Source: Pseudomonadota bacterium (GTDB lineage Bacteria; Pseudomonadota; Gammaproteobacteria; Pseudomonadales; Moraxellaceae). From it: 64,000 nucleotides of DNA. The translations under genes were made by a program, and so were the position numbers. The stretch spans positions 186,001-250,000 of the forward strand of contig JAEWKT010000032.1 in NCBI GenBank assembly GCA_023393635.1. Direction: 5' to 3'. The notes under the pieces are model-generated. The model was not told the origin of the DNA and ran no database searches. It saw nothing but the letters and a program-made list of their open reading frames with translations. How positions within the stretch are numbered: position 1 is the stretch's first letter; each line of letters begins with the position of its first letter. Positions 1 to 9,662 of this stretch are shown here, piece by piece.

Positions 1-1445
1 GATAATGATTCAACGGCTTGACCATCTTTGTACAGTGCAATGATATTGCCTTGAGTTTCAAGCGCATCATAGCCATGGAATACAGACGCCTGATCTACTT
101 TAACAATGCTGTTGTAATCCACATTAAACTTGCCAGCATCACGTGCGCGCTGGCGTTGTTGTGCCATTTCAGCTTCAAAACCTGCTTCGTCAATACGCAG
201 GTTGCGTTCACGTGCAATATCAGCCGTCAAATCAACTGGAAAACCGTAAGTATCGTACAGTTTAAATACGGTTGTCCCAGCAATGGTGTCGCCTTGTAGT
301 TGCGCTAGCTCAGTTTCTAACAGCTTTAAGCCTTGTTCCAATGTACGGGCAAACTGTTCTTCTTCTTTCAATAAAGTGGCTTCAACCGCATCGCGTCGAG
401 TTACCAGCTCAGGATAAGCGTCACCCATCACATCAATTAAAGGCTGCACCATTTTAAAGAAAAAACTACCTGTGGCGCCTAGTTTATTGCCATGACGCAC
501 TGCACGGCGAATAATACGACGCAGTACATAACCGCGGCCTTCGTTGCTTGGGTTAACACCGTCGCTGATTAAAAATGAGCAGGAACGGGCATGGTCGGCC
601 AGTACGCGTAAAGACGGTTGATTGTTATCTTCGATTCCAATAATTTGTGCAGCAGACTTGATTAAATGCTGAAACAGATCAATTTCATAATTGGAATGCA
701 CATGCTGCATCACTGCACTAATGCGCTCTAATCCCATACCCGTATCCACACTTGGCGCAGGCAGCGGATGCAAAACCCCATCTGCCGTGCGGTTAAACTG
801 CATGAATACGTTGTTCCAGATTTCGATAAAGCGGTCACCGTCTTCTTCGGGTGTACCAGGTAAACCACCAGCAATGTCAGCCCCGTGATCATAAAAGATT
901 TCGGTACAAGGTCCACATGGGCCAGTGTCTCCCATCGCCCAGAAGTTATCGGACGCATACGGTGCACCTTTATTGTCGCCAATGCGGATAATGCGTTCAG
1001 CTGCCAGACCAATATCCTTGTTCCAGATATCAAAGGCTTCATCATCGGTCGCATAAACGGTGACATATAAGCGATCAGCAGGAATGGCCAGCCACTCGGC
1101 GCTGGTTAAAAACTCCCAGGCAAATTTAATGGCATCTTGTTTAAAGTAATCACCAAAGGAAAAATTGCCCAGCATTTCAAAAAAAGTATGATGACGCGCG
1201 GTATAGCCGACGTTATCTAAATCATTATGTTTACCACCAGCACGGACGCATTTTTGGCTTGAGGTGGCACGCACATAGTTACGTTTGTCCAAGCCCAAAA
1301 AACAGTCTTTAAACTGGTTCATCCCTGCATTGGTAAATAGTAGGGTAGGGTCATTGTTAGGAATCAGGGAGCTTGACGCTACACGCGTGTGGCCTTGCGT
1401 TTCAAAATAACGTAAAAACGCTTCACGAATTTCGTTTGATGTCAT
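1..1445 (-). CDS. alaS: Alanyl-tRNA synthetase, 5' part (3' end beyond window edge)
   Basis: The complement of 1445 to 1 reads through without a stop as the N-terminal ~480 residues of alanyl-tRNA synthetase, which charges tRNA-Ala in the cytoplasm. It begins MTSNEIREAF and carries the class II catalytic core: TLLFTNAGMNQFKD, RAGGKHNDLDNVGYTARHH, GPCGPCTEIFYDHG and SVDTGMGLERI, all close to the E. coli enzyme. Two ATGs are adjacent (1448 and 1445); I chose 1445 because the family usually starts with a single Met. The C-terminal editing and C-Ala domains lie outside the window. The gene diverges from prmB across about 310 bp. Confidence 0.97.
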   Translation of the reverse strand, partial: MTSNEIREAFLRYFETQGHTRVASSSLIPNNDPTLLFTNAGMNQFKDCFLGLDKRNYVRATSSQKCVRAGGKHNDLDNVGYTARHHTFFEMLGNFSFGDYFKQDAIKFAWEFLTSAEWLAIPADRLYVTVYATDDEAFDIWNKDIGLAAERIIRIGDNKGAPYASDNFWAMGDTGPCGPCTEIFYDHGADIAGGLPGTPEEDGDRFIEIWNNVFMQFNRTADGVLHPLPAPSVDTGMGLERISAVMQHVHSNYEIDLFQHLIKSAAQIIGIEDNNQPSLRVLADHARSCSFLISDGVNPSNEGRGYVLRRIIRRAVRHGNKLGATGSFFFKMVQPLIDVMGDAYPELVTRRDAVEATLLKEEEQFARTLEQGLKLLETELAQLQGDTIAGTTVFKLYDTYGFPVDLTADIARERNLRIDEAGFEAEMAQQRQRARDAGKFNVDYNSIVKVDQASVFHGYDALETQGNIIALYKDGQAVESL

Positions 1446-1448
1446 CAT

Positions 1449-1757
1449 ACGGCTCACAAAACAGCTCCAAGGCAAACAATACCCAAAAAATTAAAAAATT
1501 GATTGTATTAAATCGCCAATAAATCGTGAGTTAACCAAGGGATATGTTGGTGTACTCATATTAAAAGGAAGTTACTGACGGTTTAAAAACGCTTAAAGTA
1601 TAGCTGATATTGTGCGCTGCTCAAAATCATTCTGTAGGGCATTGTGGCAAAAATTAACTCCAATTACCTTGCTTGGTTATAAAAAACAAAAAGGATAGGC
1701 GATTGGCGCAAAAGTCGTTAAAATGGTTGTCTTTTTTGCTGTTCTTGAGGGCATTGC
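1449..1757. other. Divergent intergenic region alaS/prmB
   Basis: This non-coding stretch separates alaS (minus) from prmB (plus). A possible promoter for prmB is TTAACT (1654-1659), an 18-bp spacer and TATAAA (1678-1683), which matches consensus only moderately. No T-box leader or other structured RNA could be recognised upstream of alaS. Confidence 0.35.
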
Positions 1758-2768
1758 GTGGATAATTTAACCATCGAACAAGGCGTTTTGGATGAAGCCG
1801 CCCAGCATCTGCATACGATTCGGGATTTTATCCGCTTTGGGGTTAGCGCATTACGTAGTCACGAGGTGCATTTAGGTCAAGGTACTGAGGACTTTTTTGC
1901 AGAAAGTAGTGCATTGGTCATGCAAAGTTTGTCGCTTGACTGGTCTGCCGATGAGCAAATTTTAGATGCTCGCCTTTTGCCTTCTGAAAAACAGCGCATT
2001 ATTGAGCTACTCGAAAAACGCATTAATCAGCGTATGCCACTGGGTTATTTGCTTAACGTGGCATATTTTGCTGGCCAGCCTTATTATATTGATGAGCGTG
2101 TGCTTATTCCGCGCTCACCTGTGGCCGAGTTGATTGAAAACCAGTTTAATCCATTCTTTAGTAATGGTTTGGCCAATGCGCAAGGTGGCGTAAACCAGTT
2201 ACCGCATACCGATCAACCCATTGAGCCTACGCGCATGCTGGATTTATGCACAGGTTCTGCTTGTATTGCCATTGCGCTGGCCTATGCCTTTCCTTACGCC
2301 ACAGTTGATGCAGTTGATATTTCGCGTGATGCATTAGAAGTGGCTGCCATTAATGTGGAGCATCACAACAAAGATGAGCAGGTGTCCTTAATTGAATCTA
2401 ACCTGCTAGCAAAAATTCCGCCCCAACGTCAATATGATTTAATTATTAGCAATCCGCCTTATGTAGATTCAGCAGATATGGCTGATTTGCCTGAAGAATT
2501 TTTGCATGAGCCTGAACTGGCTTTGGCTGCTGGGCGTGATGGTCTGGATTTAGTGCGACATATTTTGGCACAGGCGGCTGATTATTTAAGTGATGATGGC
2601 TTGTTGGTGGTGGAAGTGGGCAATAGTGAGTGGGCGCTTAATCAGGCATTTCCAAAAATAAAGTTCCATTGGTTGCATTTTAGTCGTGGTGGTACAGGGG
2701 TATTTGCGTTAACTGCGCAAGAATGTCGTCAGCATCAGGCAGAATTCAAAGACGCTTTACAGGGTTAA
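1758..2768 (+). CDS. prmB: 50S ribosomal protein L3 glutamine methyltransferase
   Basis: PrmB transfers a methyl group from SAM to a glutamine of ribosomal protein L3 in the cytoplasm. The protein has 336 aa. It has an N-terminal helical region, then a Rossmann methyltransferase fold with the SAM-binding motif DLCTGSACIAIALA and the signature NPPY (in IISNPPYVD), which binds the target glutamine. The linker before it (PRSPVAELIE) fits PrmB better than PrmC, which targets release factors. The start is GTG, preceded by GAGGG at 1747-1751. The gene sits 15 bp upstream of aroC, the usual prmB-aroC order, so the two are probably cotranscribed. Confidence 0.93.
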   Translation: MDNLTIEQGVLDEAAQHLHTIRDFIRFGVSALRSHEVHLGQGTEDFFAESSALVMQSLSLDWSADEQILDARLLPSEKQRIIELLEKRINQRMPLGYLLNVAYFAGQPYYIDERVLIPRSPVAELIENQFNPFFSNGLANAQGGVNQLPHTDQPIEPTRMLDLCTGSACIAIALAYAFPYATVDAVDISRDALEVAAINVEHHNKDEQVSLIESNLLAKIPPQRQYDLIISNPPYVDSADMADLPEEFLHEPELALAAGRDGLDLVRHILAQAADYLSDDGLLVVEVGNSEWALNQAFPKIKFHWLHFSRGGTGVFALTAQECRQHQAEFKDALQG

Positions 2769-2783
2769 CAGGAGCAATAAACC

Positions 2784-3878
2784 ATGGCAGGAAACAGTAT
2801 TGGTCAATTGTTCCGCGTCACTACATGTGGTGAATCGCATGGCGCAGGATTGATGGCCATTGTAGATGGTGTTCCACCAGGCCTTGAGTTGTGCGAAGCA
2901 GATTTACAAATTGATTTAGACCGTCGTAAACCAGGCACCTCCAGCTTTGCCACCCAGCGCAAAGAAGAAGATGTGGTTGAAATTATTTCTGGCGTATTTG
3001 AAGGCAAAACCACTGGCACACCAATTGGTTTATTAATACGCAATACCGATCAAAAATCTAAAGACTACGGCAATATTGCGCAAACTTTTCGCCCAGGCCA
3101 TGCTGATTATACTTACACCCAAAAATACGGCTTCCGTGATTATCGTGGTGGTGGACGTTCCAGTGCGCGTGAAACTGCCATGCGTGTGGCAGCAGGTGCC
3201 ATTGCCAAAAAATATCTATTTGAAAAATTTGGCATGCAAATTCGCGGTCATGTGACGCAAATTGGTAATGAATTGGCCCATATACTGGACTGGAATGAAG
3301 TACCCAATAACCCATTTTTTTGTGGCGATGTAGAAGCAGTTGGCCGATTTGAAGCCCTGGTGACCAGTTTGCGTCGTGATGGCACCAGTTGCGGTGCAAA
3401 GCTTGAAATTTTAGCTGAAAATGTGCCCGTTGGTTTGGGTGAGCCTGTATTTGATCGCCTTGATGCCGATATTGCCCACGCCATGATGAGCATTAATGCC
3501 GTTAAAGGCGTGGAAATTGGTGATGGTTTTGCCGTGGCAGGTCAATTTGGACATGAGTCGCGTGATGAGCTAAGTCCAGATGGTTTTATGGCCAATCATG
3601 CAGGCGGTATTTTGGGTGGTATTTCCAGTGGTCAAACAATTCGGGTTGCTATTGCATTAAAACCCACCGCTAGTATTACTACCGCAGGTAAAACCATTAA
3701 TTTGCAAGGTGAAGCGGTGGATGTCGTTACCAAAGGCCGTCATGACCCATGTGTTGGGGTACGTGCCACGCCTATTGCTGAAGCGATGTTAGCCATTGTG
3801 TTGCTGGATCATTATTTAAGGCATCGTGCGCAAAATGCCGATGTGATTGCGCCCTTGGCTGCCATTGGTGATTTATAA
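2784..3878 (+). CDS. aroC: Chorismate synthase
   Basis: AroC converts 5-enolpyruvylshikimate-3-phosphate to chorismate with reduced FMN, the last step of the common aromatic pathway. The 364-aa length is typical. Family signatures visible are GESHG near the N-terminus, the RPGHADYTY segment, the RGGGRSSARETA motif, and GGILGGISSG in the C-terminal half. An AGGAG ribosome site lies ahead of the ATG. It follows prmB closely and ends just before a strong intrinsic terminator, so prmB-aroC forms a two-gene unit. aroQ, another shikimate-pathway gene, lies about 4 kb downstream on the other strand. Confidence 0.98.
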   Translation: MAGNSIGQLFRVTTCGESHGAGLMAIVDGVPPGLELCEADLQIDLDRRKPGTSSFATQRKEEDVVEIISGVFEGKTTGTPIGLLIRNTDQKSKDYGNIAQTFRPGHADYTYTQKYGFRDYRGGGRSSARETAMRVAAGAIAKKYLFEKFGMQIRGHVTQIGNELAHILDWNEVPNNPFFCGDVEAVGRFEALVTSLRRDGTSCGAKLEILAENVPVGLGEPVFDRLDADIAHAMMSINAVKGVEIGDGFAVAGQFGHESRDELSPDGFMANHAGGILGGISSGQTIRVAIALKPTASITTAGKTINLQGEAVDVVTKGRHDPCVGVRATPIAEAMLAIVLLDHYLRHRAQNADVIAPLAAIGDL

Positions 3879-3910
3879 CTTACCATCTTATATGAATTGC
3901 TTACGCATAT

Positions 3911-3943
3911 TAAAAAGCCCGAACCTTACGGTGCGGGCTTTTG
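3911..3943 (+). terminator. Intrinsic terminator of prmB-aroC
   Basis: The inverted repeat AAAAGCCCG / CGGGCTTTT lies about 35 bp after the aroC stop, with a loop of about 13 nt and a following T-rich stretch. Confidence 0.85.
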
Positions 3944-4113
3944 GTCGTTTGTTCTAAATCTATGCCGAAGCTATGCCAGACACAGATAACAAACTAATTG
4001 AGGCTCATCTCAAACTGCCTGAGATTTAAGCATACTCATTTGGCGACGTCAATATAATATCGAGTTGGTCAAGTTCGCTTTTTATAATACCTTTTTATTC
4101 AAGCTGGCAAAAA

Positions 4114-5286
4114 ATGACACCCTCTATCACTGGCCTATATAAAATTTCGGGTTTTTACTTCCTGTATTATGCTGTGGTTGGGGCGTTTATGCCGTACTGG
4201 AGCTTATATTTAGAAGGTCAGGGCTTTAATCGCGCGACTATTGGCATATTAGCGTCCATTACAGTACTCACGCGAATTTTTGCGCCGATTGCATGGGGCT
4301 GGCTGGCCGATAGAACAGGCAAGCGTATACGCTGGGTACGACTTGCTACTTTTATGGAATGTGTTGTCTGGCTGAGTATTTTTTTGCTGCCCAATACGCT
4401 GGGGCATTTGGCCATTTTGATGTTTGTGTTTAGCTTTTTTCAAAATGCGATTCTGGCGCAATTTGAAGCCATTACCTTGTTTTGGTTAGGTGATCAGCGT
4501 GATCATTTATATGGCAAAGTGCGTAAGTGGGGTTCAATTGGTTTTATCATAGCGGTATTTGGACTGGGCAAAGTATTTGATGTATTGAGCATTCATTACC
4601 TTCCTATAGTGCTAATGAGTATTGCAGCATTCACATGGCTGTGGTCTTGGCAAATTGGTGAGCCAAATCAGGCACCTCAAGCACAAAAGCATTTAAGCTC
4701 AATCATGCCCATACTTCGGCAATCGCATATATGGCGTTTTTTTACCATAGAGTTTTTATTACTGTTATCACATGCGCCATTTTATAGTTTTTATTCCAAT
4801 TATTTAAAAGATTATGGCTATAGTACAGGGGTTACAGGCCTGCTTTGGGCACTGGGTGTGGTGGCTGAAATCATCATGTTTAGCCAAAGTAAGCATTTAT
4901 TAGCCCGTTTTGCGCAGCATCATCTGATTGCGTTGTGTTTGATATTAACTTCAATGCGCTGGCTGATAGTTGCCAGTTTTCCGCAATATTTATGGTTGCA
5001 GGTGGTGGCGCAGTGCTTGCATGCATTTAGTTTTGGCTTGTTTCATGTGCTTGCCATGCAAGTTATTTTTAAAGGGTTTATGGCTCAGCAGCAAGGCCGC
5101 GCACAGGCAGTGTATAGTACCATGTGGGGCTTGGGGGTGGCCATTGGTTCTCTACTGGCAGGCCATTATTGGCAAGCTTTTGGTGGAAGTAACGTGTACT
5201 ACGCGGCTGCGCTGATAGTACTATTGGGCTTATTGTTTTTGCCCTTTCAATATGTTGTGAAAACGCAATCAACCCTTGACGTTTAA
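4114..5286 (+). CDS. MFS transporter, HcaT-like (phenylpropionate permease family)
   Basis: This 390-aa inner-membrane protein has about twelve hydrophobic helices and belongs to the HcaT-like branch of the major facilitator superfamily. Evidence is the N-terminal YFLYYAVVGAFMPYWSLYL segment and the loop 2-3 motif GWLADRTGKRIR. Members are annotated as 3-phenylpropionate or nucleoside:H+ symporters. No aromatic catabolic gene is adjacent, so the substrate here is unknown. It stands alone between the aroC terminator and an exported hypothetical protein on the same strand. The ATG at 4114 has no strong ribosome site, but the first helix begins within about 12 residues, which supports this start. 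Confidence 0.8.
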   Translation: MTPSITGLYKISGFYFLYYAVVGAFMPYWSLYLEGQGFNRATIGILASITVLTRIFAPIAWGWLADRTGKRIRWVRLATFMECVVWLSIFLLPNTLGHLAILMFVFSFFQNAILAQFEAITLFWLGDQRDHLYGKVRKWGSIGFIIAVFGLGKVFDVLSIHYLPIVLMSIAAFTWLWSWQIGEPNQAPQAQKHLSSIMPILRQSHIWRFFTIEFLLLLSHAPFYSFYSNYLKDYGYSTGVTGLLWALGVVAEIIMFSQSKHLLARFAQHHLIALCLILTSMRWLIVASFPQYLWLQVVAQCLHAFSFGLFHVLAMQVIFKGFMAQQQGRAQAVYSTMWGLGVAIGSLLAGHYWQAFGGSNVYYAAALIVLLGLLFLPFQYVVKTQSTLDV

Positions 5287-5330
5287 TTAAAAGCACTGCA
5301 CGATCAAGTTACGCGTTTGAAGATCTTAAG

Positions 5331-5996
5331 ATGATTATAATGAAGCAGTTAAATACTAAATCCGTACCTACCTTTTCTTGTTTTTGCACTATTATGCTTG
5401 GGCTAGCGTTAAGTTCGTCTTTAAGTCATGCGGCTGACAATGAATCAGTTGAACAACAGCTACAGCAAGATGAACAAATCTCAGCTGCAAACCCGCCACT
5501 TCATCAACATGAAAGTGTTAAACCAGCGGCGGATGTCATGCAGCCTAAGGCTGAGCAACCACCCTCTCAATCTGTACCTGAACAACACGATTCAGAAGAA
5601 ATGCCTGATGAAGCGATTGAGCTGCCTGAAAATAAAATTGTGATTGTAGGTCGGCCACAAGTATCTGGCCTATGGGGCATGACGATTCCCAAGGCTCACT
5701 GCATTGAATATTACAATTTTATGGAAAATGGCGATGTGGTGATTAAAAGCGATAAGGAATGGACGTATGGTAAATATATTTATCAGGTGCCTGCCTTATC
5801 TGAGCCAGGTTCACCAGTATTGGTTATGCAAATTAAATATGACAATTTACAAACCGATTGCTCAGGAAATGCCATTGACCAGCGTGGTGAACAGCAGCAG
5901 CAATATGTGAAATGGACAGGTGCATCAAGCATGGAGTTTTGCGCTGCACAAGATGGCACCCAGTGTTTTGCCTCGCTACAACGCGTATTGCCTTAA
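5331..5996 (+). CDS. Exported hypothetical protein
   Basis: The family is not recognised. The 221-aa protein starts with a signal peptide (hydrophobic core FCTIMLGLALSSSL, likely cleavage after SHA near residue 34). A Glu/Gln/Pro-rich low-complexity linker follows to about residue 95. The C-terminal globular domain has four cysteines (in AHCIEYY, LQTDCSG, MEFCAAQDGTQCF), which could form periplasmic disulfides. It probably sits in the periplasm, perhaps spanning peptidoglycan through the linker. ATG at 5340 is an alternative start. It lies 44 bp after the MFS gene and converges on accC. Confidence 0.6.
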   Translation: MIIMKQLNTKSVPTFSCFCTIMLGLALSSSLSHAADNESVEQQLQQDEQISAANPPLHQHESVKPAADVMQPKAEQPPSQSVPEQHDSEEMPDEAIELPENKIVIVGRPQVSGLWGMTIPKAHCIEYYNFMENGDVVIKSDKEWTYGKYIYQVPALSEPGSPVLVMQIKYDNLQTDCSGNAIDQRGEQQQQYVKWTGASSMEFCAAQDGTQCFASLQRVLP

Positions 5997-6085
5997 CTTG
6001 AATAGTTGAGGTTTGGTTGCTCAGTAAATAGTGAATCATGCTTCAATAAAGAATGAAGATTCAAGGCAAAGATAGGCAATGCGCT

Positions 6086-7453
6086 TTAAGCAATGCCTTT
6101 TGCAGGTTCAGCATTGGCTTTAAGTAATGTTTTTTCCAGATAATGAATATCCATGGCATTTTGGCTAAATGCTGGATCGGCTAAAATCACATGACGATGC
6201 AAGGTTAAATTAGTTTTAACCCCTTCAATAATGGTCTCGTCCAGTGCTTGACGTAAACGTGCCAACGCTGTAGGGCGATCCTTGCCATGAGCAATTAATT
6301 TGCCAATCATAGAGTCATAATAAGGCGGAATGCTGTAGCCACTATATAAGTGTGAGTCAATTCGTATACCTGCACCACCAGGGGCATGAAAACGATGAAT
6401 GGTGCCAGGAGAAGGCAGGAAGGTTTTTGGGTCTTCGGCATTAATGCGACATTCAATGGCATGTCCACAAACTTCAACATCGCTTTGTACCAACGTTAGC
6501 CCTAAACCTGATGCGATTTTGATTTGTTGTTCAATAATATCAATGCCTGTAATGCATTCCGTCACAGGATGCTCTACCTGAACGCGAGTGTTCATTTCAA
6601 TAAAAAAGAACTGACCGTCTTCAAATAAAAATTCAAAAGTACCCGCACCGCGATACTGCATTTGCTCACATGCGTTGACACAGGCTTGTAAAATATCGGC
6701 TCGTGCCTGTTCTGGTAAATCAGGGGCAGGGGCTTCTTCGATTACTTTTTGATGGCGACGCTGTAATGAGCAATCACGATCATATAAGTGAATAGCGTGT
6801 CCCATGCCGTCACCCAGAATCTGCACTTCAACATGGCGCGGTTTTTGTAAAAAACGCTCCATATACACGGTGTCATCGCCAAACCACATTTCAGCATCGC
6901 GCTGGGCGGCCTGAACCGACTCTAACAACATGTCCACACCTTCCACAATACGCATACCACGGCCACCGCCGCCAGCCGCTGCTTTCACAATAAGCGGAAA
7001 ACCAATATTTTTGGCCTCAGCCAGTGCATTGTGGGTACTTACCGCCCGAGTAGAGCCAGGGACCGTAGGCACCCCCGCTTTTTTCATGGCTAAAATTGCA
7101 GATACTTTATTGCCCATCAGGCGTATGTGTTCAGGACGCGGCCCAATAAATGTAAAGCCAGAATTTTCTACCAACTCAGCAAATTCAGCATTTTCTGACA
7201 AAAAGCCATAGCCAGGATGAATCGCATCTGCACCAGTCACTTCGGCTGCGCTAATGAGCGCGGGAATATTTAAGTAACTTTCACTGCTGGCACCTGCACC
7301 AATGCACACAGCTTCATCGACAAAGCGTAGGTGCATTAAATCCTTATCGGCATCTGAATAAACCCCCACCGTTTTAATACCAAGGGCTTTACAAGCGCGA
7401 GTGATGCGAAGCGCAATTTCACCACGGTTGGCGATAAGGATTTTTTGTAGCAT
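6086..7453 (-). CDS. accC: Acetyl-CoA carboxylase, biotin carboxylase subunit
   Basis: AccC carboxylates the biotin on AccB using ATP and bicarbonate, the first half-reaction of malonyl-CoA synthesis for fatty acids. It has the full set of ATP-grasp biotin carboxylase marks: MLQKILIANRGEIALRI at the N-terminus, the glycine-rich loop KAAAGGGGRGMRI, the HLYDRDCSLQRRHQK segment, and MNTRVQVEHPVTE. I placed the start at 7453 (MLQK, 455 aa) because this matches E. coli AccC; the open frame extends seven codons further upstream. It lies about 50 bp after accB in the conserved aroQ-accB-accC order. Confidence 0.97.
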   Translation of the reverse strand: MLQKILIANRGEIALRITRACKALGIKTVGVYSDADKDLMHLRFVDEAVCIGAGASSESYLNIPALISAAEVTGADAIHPGYGFLSENAEFAELVENSGFTFIGPRPEHIRLMGNKVSAILAMKKAGVPTVPGSTRAVSTHNALAEAKNIGFPLIVKAAAGGGGRGMRIVEGVDMLLESVQAAQRDAEMWFGDDTVYMERFLQKPRHVEVQILGDGMGHAIHLYDRDCSLQRRHQKVIEEAPAPDLPEQARADILQACVNACEQMQYRGAGTFEFLFEDGQFFFIEMNTRVQVEHPVTECITGIDIIEQQIKIASGLGLTLVQSDVEVCGHAIECRINAEDPKTFLPSPGTIHRFHAPGGAGIRIDSHLYSGYSIPPYYDSMIGKLIAHGKDRPTALARLRQALDETIIEGVKTNLTLHRHVILADPAFSQNAMDIHYLEKTLLKANAEPAKGIA

Positions 7454-7505
7454 ATAAAGTGAACCTATAGGCAATAATGGACAGGCTAAGCAGAATTAAG
7501 TTGGG

Positions 7506-7913
7506 TTAACTCCGAAAGCGAAATAATGGTTGTCCATATTGAACGACATCAGCATTTTTAACCAGAATCTCATCAATCACGCCACTATGCGTGGCTTCAA
7601 TGGGATTCATAATTTTCATGGCTTCAATAATTGCCAGTGTGTCACCAGCTTGTACTGTTTGGCCGACTTTCACAAAAGGTGATTCACCTGGGTTAGGCGC
7701 TGCATAAAATACGCCAACCATCGGTGAGGCTTCAATGGCACCACGCTGGGTACGTACTTCTGGCGCAGGTTCTAGAATAGAGGGTGCAGCCGCAGCAACC
7801 ACAGGAGAGCGACGGGTAAGCGAAATAGACTGATCACCTTCTTTAACTTCTAGCGCCTGCAAATCTGATTCAATCATAAGATCAATCAGTTTTTTAATTT
7901 TACGTATATCCAT
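7506..7913 (-). CDS. accB: Acetyl-CoA carboxylase biotin carboxyl carrier protein
   Basis: AccB carries the biotin that shuttles CO2 between biotin carboxylase and carboxyltransferase. The C-terminal lipoyl/biotinyl fold contains the biotinylation motif EAMKIMN, with the acceptor lysine at residue 100. The N-terminus (MDIRKIKKLIDLMIES) is the usual dimerising helix. At 135 aa it is shorter than E. coli AccB (156 aa), because the Ala/Pro-rich linker at residues 38-55 is short. It lies between aroQ and accC on the same strand and is very probably cotranscribed with accC. Confidence 0.96.
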   Translation of the reverse strand: MDIRKIKKLIDLMIESDLQALEVKEGDQSISLTRRSPVVAAAAPSILEPAPEVRTQRGAIEASPMVGVFYAAPNPGESPFVKVGQTVQAGDTLAIIEAMKIMNPIEATHSGVIDEILVKNADVVQYGQPLFRFRS

Positions 7914-7994
7914 GCGGCGTGTTCCAGATCATATTGCGGTAAAGGTTGAAAGGCATTGCTCTGCACGCTTTAAGGCAAAGCAAACGATAAATAG

Positions 7995-8450
7995 TCATGC
8001 ACTGTTTTGATTTAAAATGCTGAACACATGCTCAAGGGCAAAATAATAGCCATTAGCACCCAGACCACAAATCACTGCTTTTGCTTTGTCGGACAAATAG
8101 GAATGATGGCGGAAAGACTCGCGCGCATGCACATTGGATAAATGAACTTCAATAAAAGGGATCATTACACCAAGCAGGGCATCACGCAGTGCCACAGAGG
8201 TATGGGTTAGGGCAGCGGGATTAATAATAACAAATTGAGTTTTATCAAGATATGCCTGATGAATGCGATCAACGAGCGCGCCTTCCCAATTGCTTTGAAA
8301 ATGATCAATTGTAAAGCCTGCTGTTGCTGCTTGCTGACTCAGGTTCTGGTTAATATCTGCCAACGTTGTTTTGCCATAGATTTCTGGTTCACGCTCACCA
8401 AGCAGGTTGAGGTTTGGTCCATGCAAAACCAGAATATCTGCTGCTGGCAT
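7995..8450 (-). CDS. aroQ: 3-dehydroquinate dehydratase, type II
   Basis: AroQ dehydrates 3-dehydroquinate to 3-dehydroshikimate in the shikimate pathway. The ~151-aa protein has all type II signatures: LHGPNLNLLGEREPEIYG, the catalytic loop region SNWEGALVDRIHQ, NPAALTHTSVALRDAL and PFIEVHLSNVHARESFR. I chose ATG at 8450 because GGAG lies nine bases upstream and the protein then has the family length; a TTG at 8465 would add five residues. Downstream are accB and accC, a common arrangement in gammaproteobacteria. Confidence 0.95.
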   Translation of the reverse strand: MPAADILVLHGPNLNLLGEREPEIYGKTTLADINQNLSQQAATAGFTIDHFQSNWEGALVDRIHQAYLDKTQFVIINPAALTHTSVALRDALLGVMIPFIEVHLSNVHARESFRHHSYLSDKAKAVICGLGANGYYFALEHVFSILNQNSA

Positions 8451-8465
8451 TATAGGCTGCTCCAA

Positions 8466-8954
8466 TATTACTGTGCAGTTGCTAAAACTAATTTTTTAGC
8501 TTATAGGCTTGATAAATAAATAGTTTTTAAGAAGGTATTATTGCGAAACATTTTGCTGAAGAAATTAAAAGAAAGTATTAAATTCTGCCAGATCCTTGCA
8601 AAATATCGCAGTTCCACGCTACTTATCAGCAAGATACGCAAAAAACTTAAATTTGGCAATGCTAAATTACGCTGTTTGTCTAAAAATTCTTATTATTTTT
8701 CATAAAAATTGCAATCAAATGCAGCTAATTTCGCTGAAAACTCATCAAAAGAAGGGGATTTTGTGTGTAACGTGTTTTTTAAAAGGGAAAAATTAGGATT
8801 AAATAAGTAATATGGTTAAATGAGTAATGAGCATCATTTTAGAAAAAATTTAGTAAGCTGGATATTTTAATTGGGCAAATACTAAATGAAATTGCTATTT
8901 AAAAAATATTAACTCAAAATAGCCTCATTGGGTTAAATTTTTGTATTAAAAATT
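8466..8954. other. AT-rich intergenic region without a gene
   Basis: This 490-bp region separates the divergent aroQ and mgtC-like genes and presumably holds both promoters. A 66-codon open frame at 8596-8796 has no ribosome site and no recognisable protein, so I do not call it. I could not identify a magnesium-responsive leader ahead of the mgtC-like gene by eye. Confidence 0.4.
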
Positions 8955-9650
8955 ATGATGAGCAACGTTGATTATTTTAACATTCTAGTGCATTTGTTCA
9001 GTGCCTTAATAGCAGGTGGTGCCATTGGCCTTGAGCGTAGTTTTCATGGCCGCCCTGCTGGTTTTCGTACTCATGCCTTAGTGTGCTTAACTTCCAGTTT
9101 ATTGATGTTAGTGACCTTATATCAAACTCAGTGGATGCCAGGGATCGCCCACGATATGATCCGTATTGACCCCACGCGTACTGCACAGGGCATTATGACA
9201 GGCATTGGTTTTCTGGGTGCTGGCGTTATTTTTAAAGAGGGTTTAAGTGTACGTGGCTTAACGACTGCCGCTTCTATCTGGATGACAGCCGCTATTGGTA
9301 TTTTAATGGGCATTGGCTTTTTCTTTCCAGCCATTATATGCACTATCTTAGTCCTGTTTATTTTATCGTTCTTTAGGCGCATCGAATCATTAATGCCCAC
9401 GCATACTTATGCACATTATTGGATTCGTTTTGATCGTGATGACGTTATGTCCGAAAAAGAGTTAATCAAATTGCTCAAAAATCATGGCTTTGGAGTACAT
9501 GCGTTTAGTTATCATGCTGAGCCAGACCATACGTTTAGATATCAGATGACTATTAGTACGATTAACGATGATAATTTAAATCACCTGAATGAAACCCTAC
9601 TGAGTATGAGTAAGGTAAAAGCCTATACAATTACACCAACTGGCGATTAA
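8955..9650 (+). CDS. MgtC/SapB family membrane protein
   Basis: The protein has 231 aa. The N-terminal ~140 residues form the MgtC-type membrane domain with four to five helices and the family motifs IAGGAIGLERSFHGRPAGFRTHALVCL and GIMTGIGFLGAGVIFKEG. The C-terminal cytoplasmic portion (about 145-231) looks like the small ACT-like regulatory domain. MgtC proteins in pathogens support growth at low Mg2+ and inhibit the F1Fo ATP synthase. Many homologues, such as the YhiD/SapB type, have unknown roles, so I give no symbol. The gene is monocistronic and ends in a strong terminator. ATG at 8958 is an equally possible start. Confidence 0.85.
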   Translation: MMSNVDYFNILVHLFSALIAGGAIGLERSFHGRPAGFRTHALVCLTSSLLMLVTLYQTQWMPGIAHDMIRIDPTRTAQGIMTGIGFLGAGVIFKEGLSVRGLTTAASIWMTAAIGILMGIGFFFPAIICTILVLFILSFFRRIESLMPTHTYAHYWIRFDRDDVMSEKELIKLLKNHGFGVHAFSYHAEPDHTFRYQMTISTINDDNLNHLNETLLSMSKVKAYTITPTGD

Positions 9651-9662
9651 GAGTGATTATTA

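Noticed and set aside
18..457. Two plus-strand frames opposite alaS
   Set aside because: The minus strand reads continuously as alanyl-tRNA synthetase across this region, so these are shadows.
8596..8796. 66-codon open frame between aroQ and the mgtC-like gene
   Set aside because: No ribosome site, no recognisable protein pattern, AT-rich chance composition.
8466..8954. Mg2+ riboswitch or leader peptide ahead of the mgtC-like gene
   Set aside because: No M-box-like conserved pairing or proline-rich leader frame could be recognised by eye.
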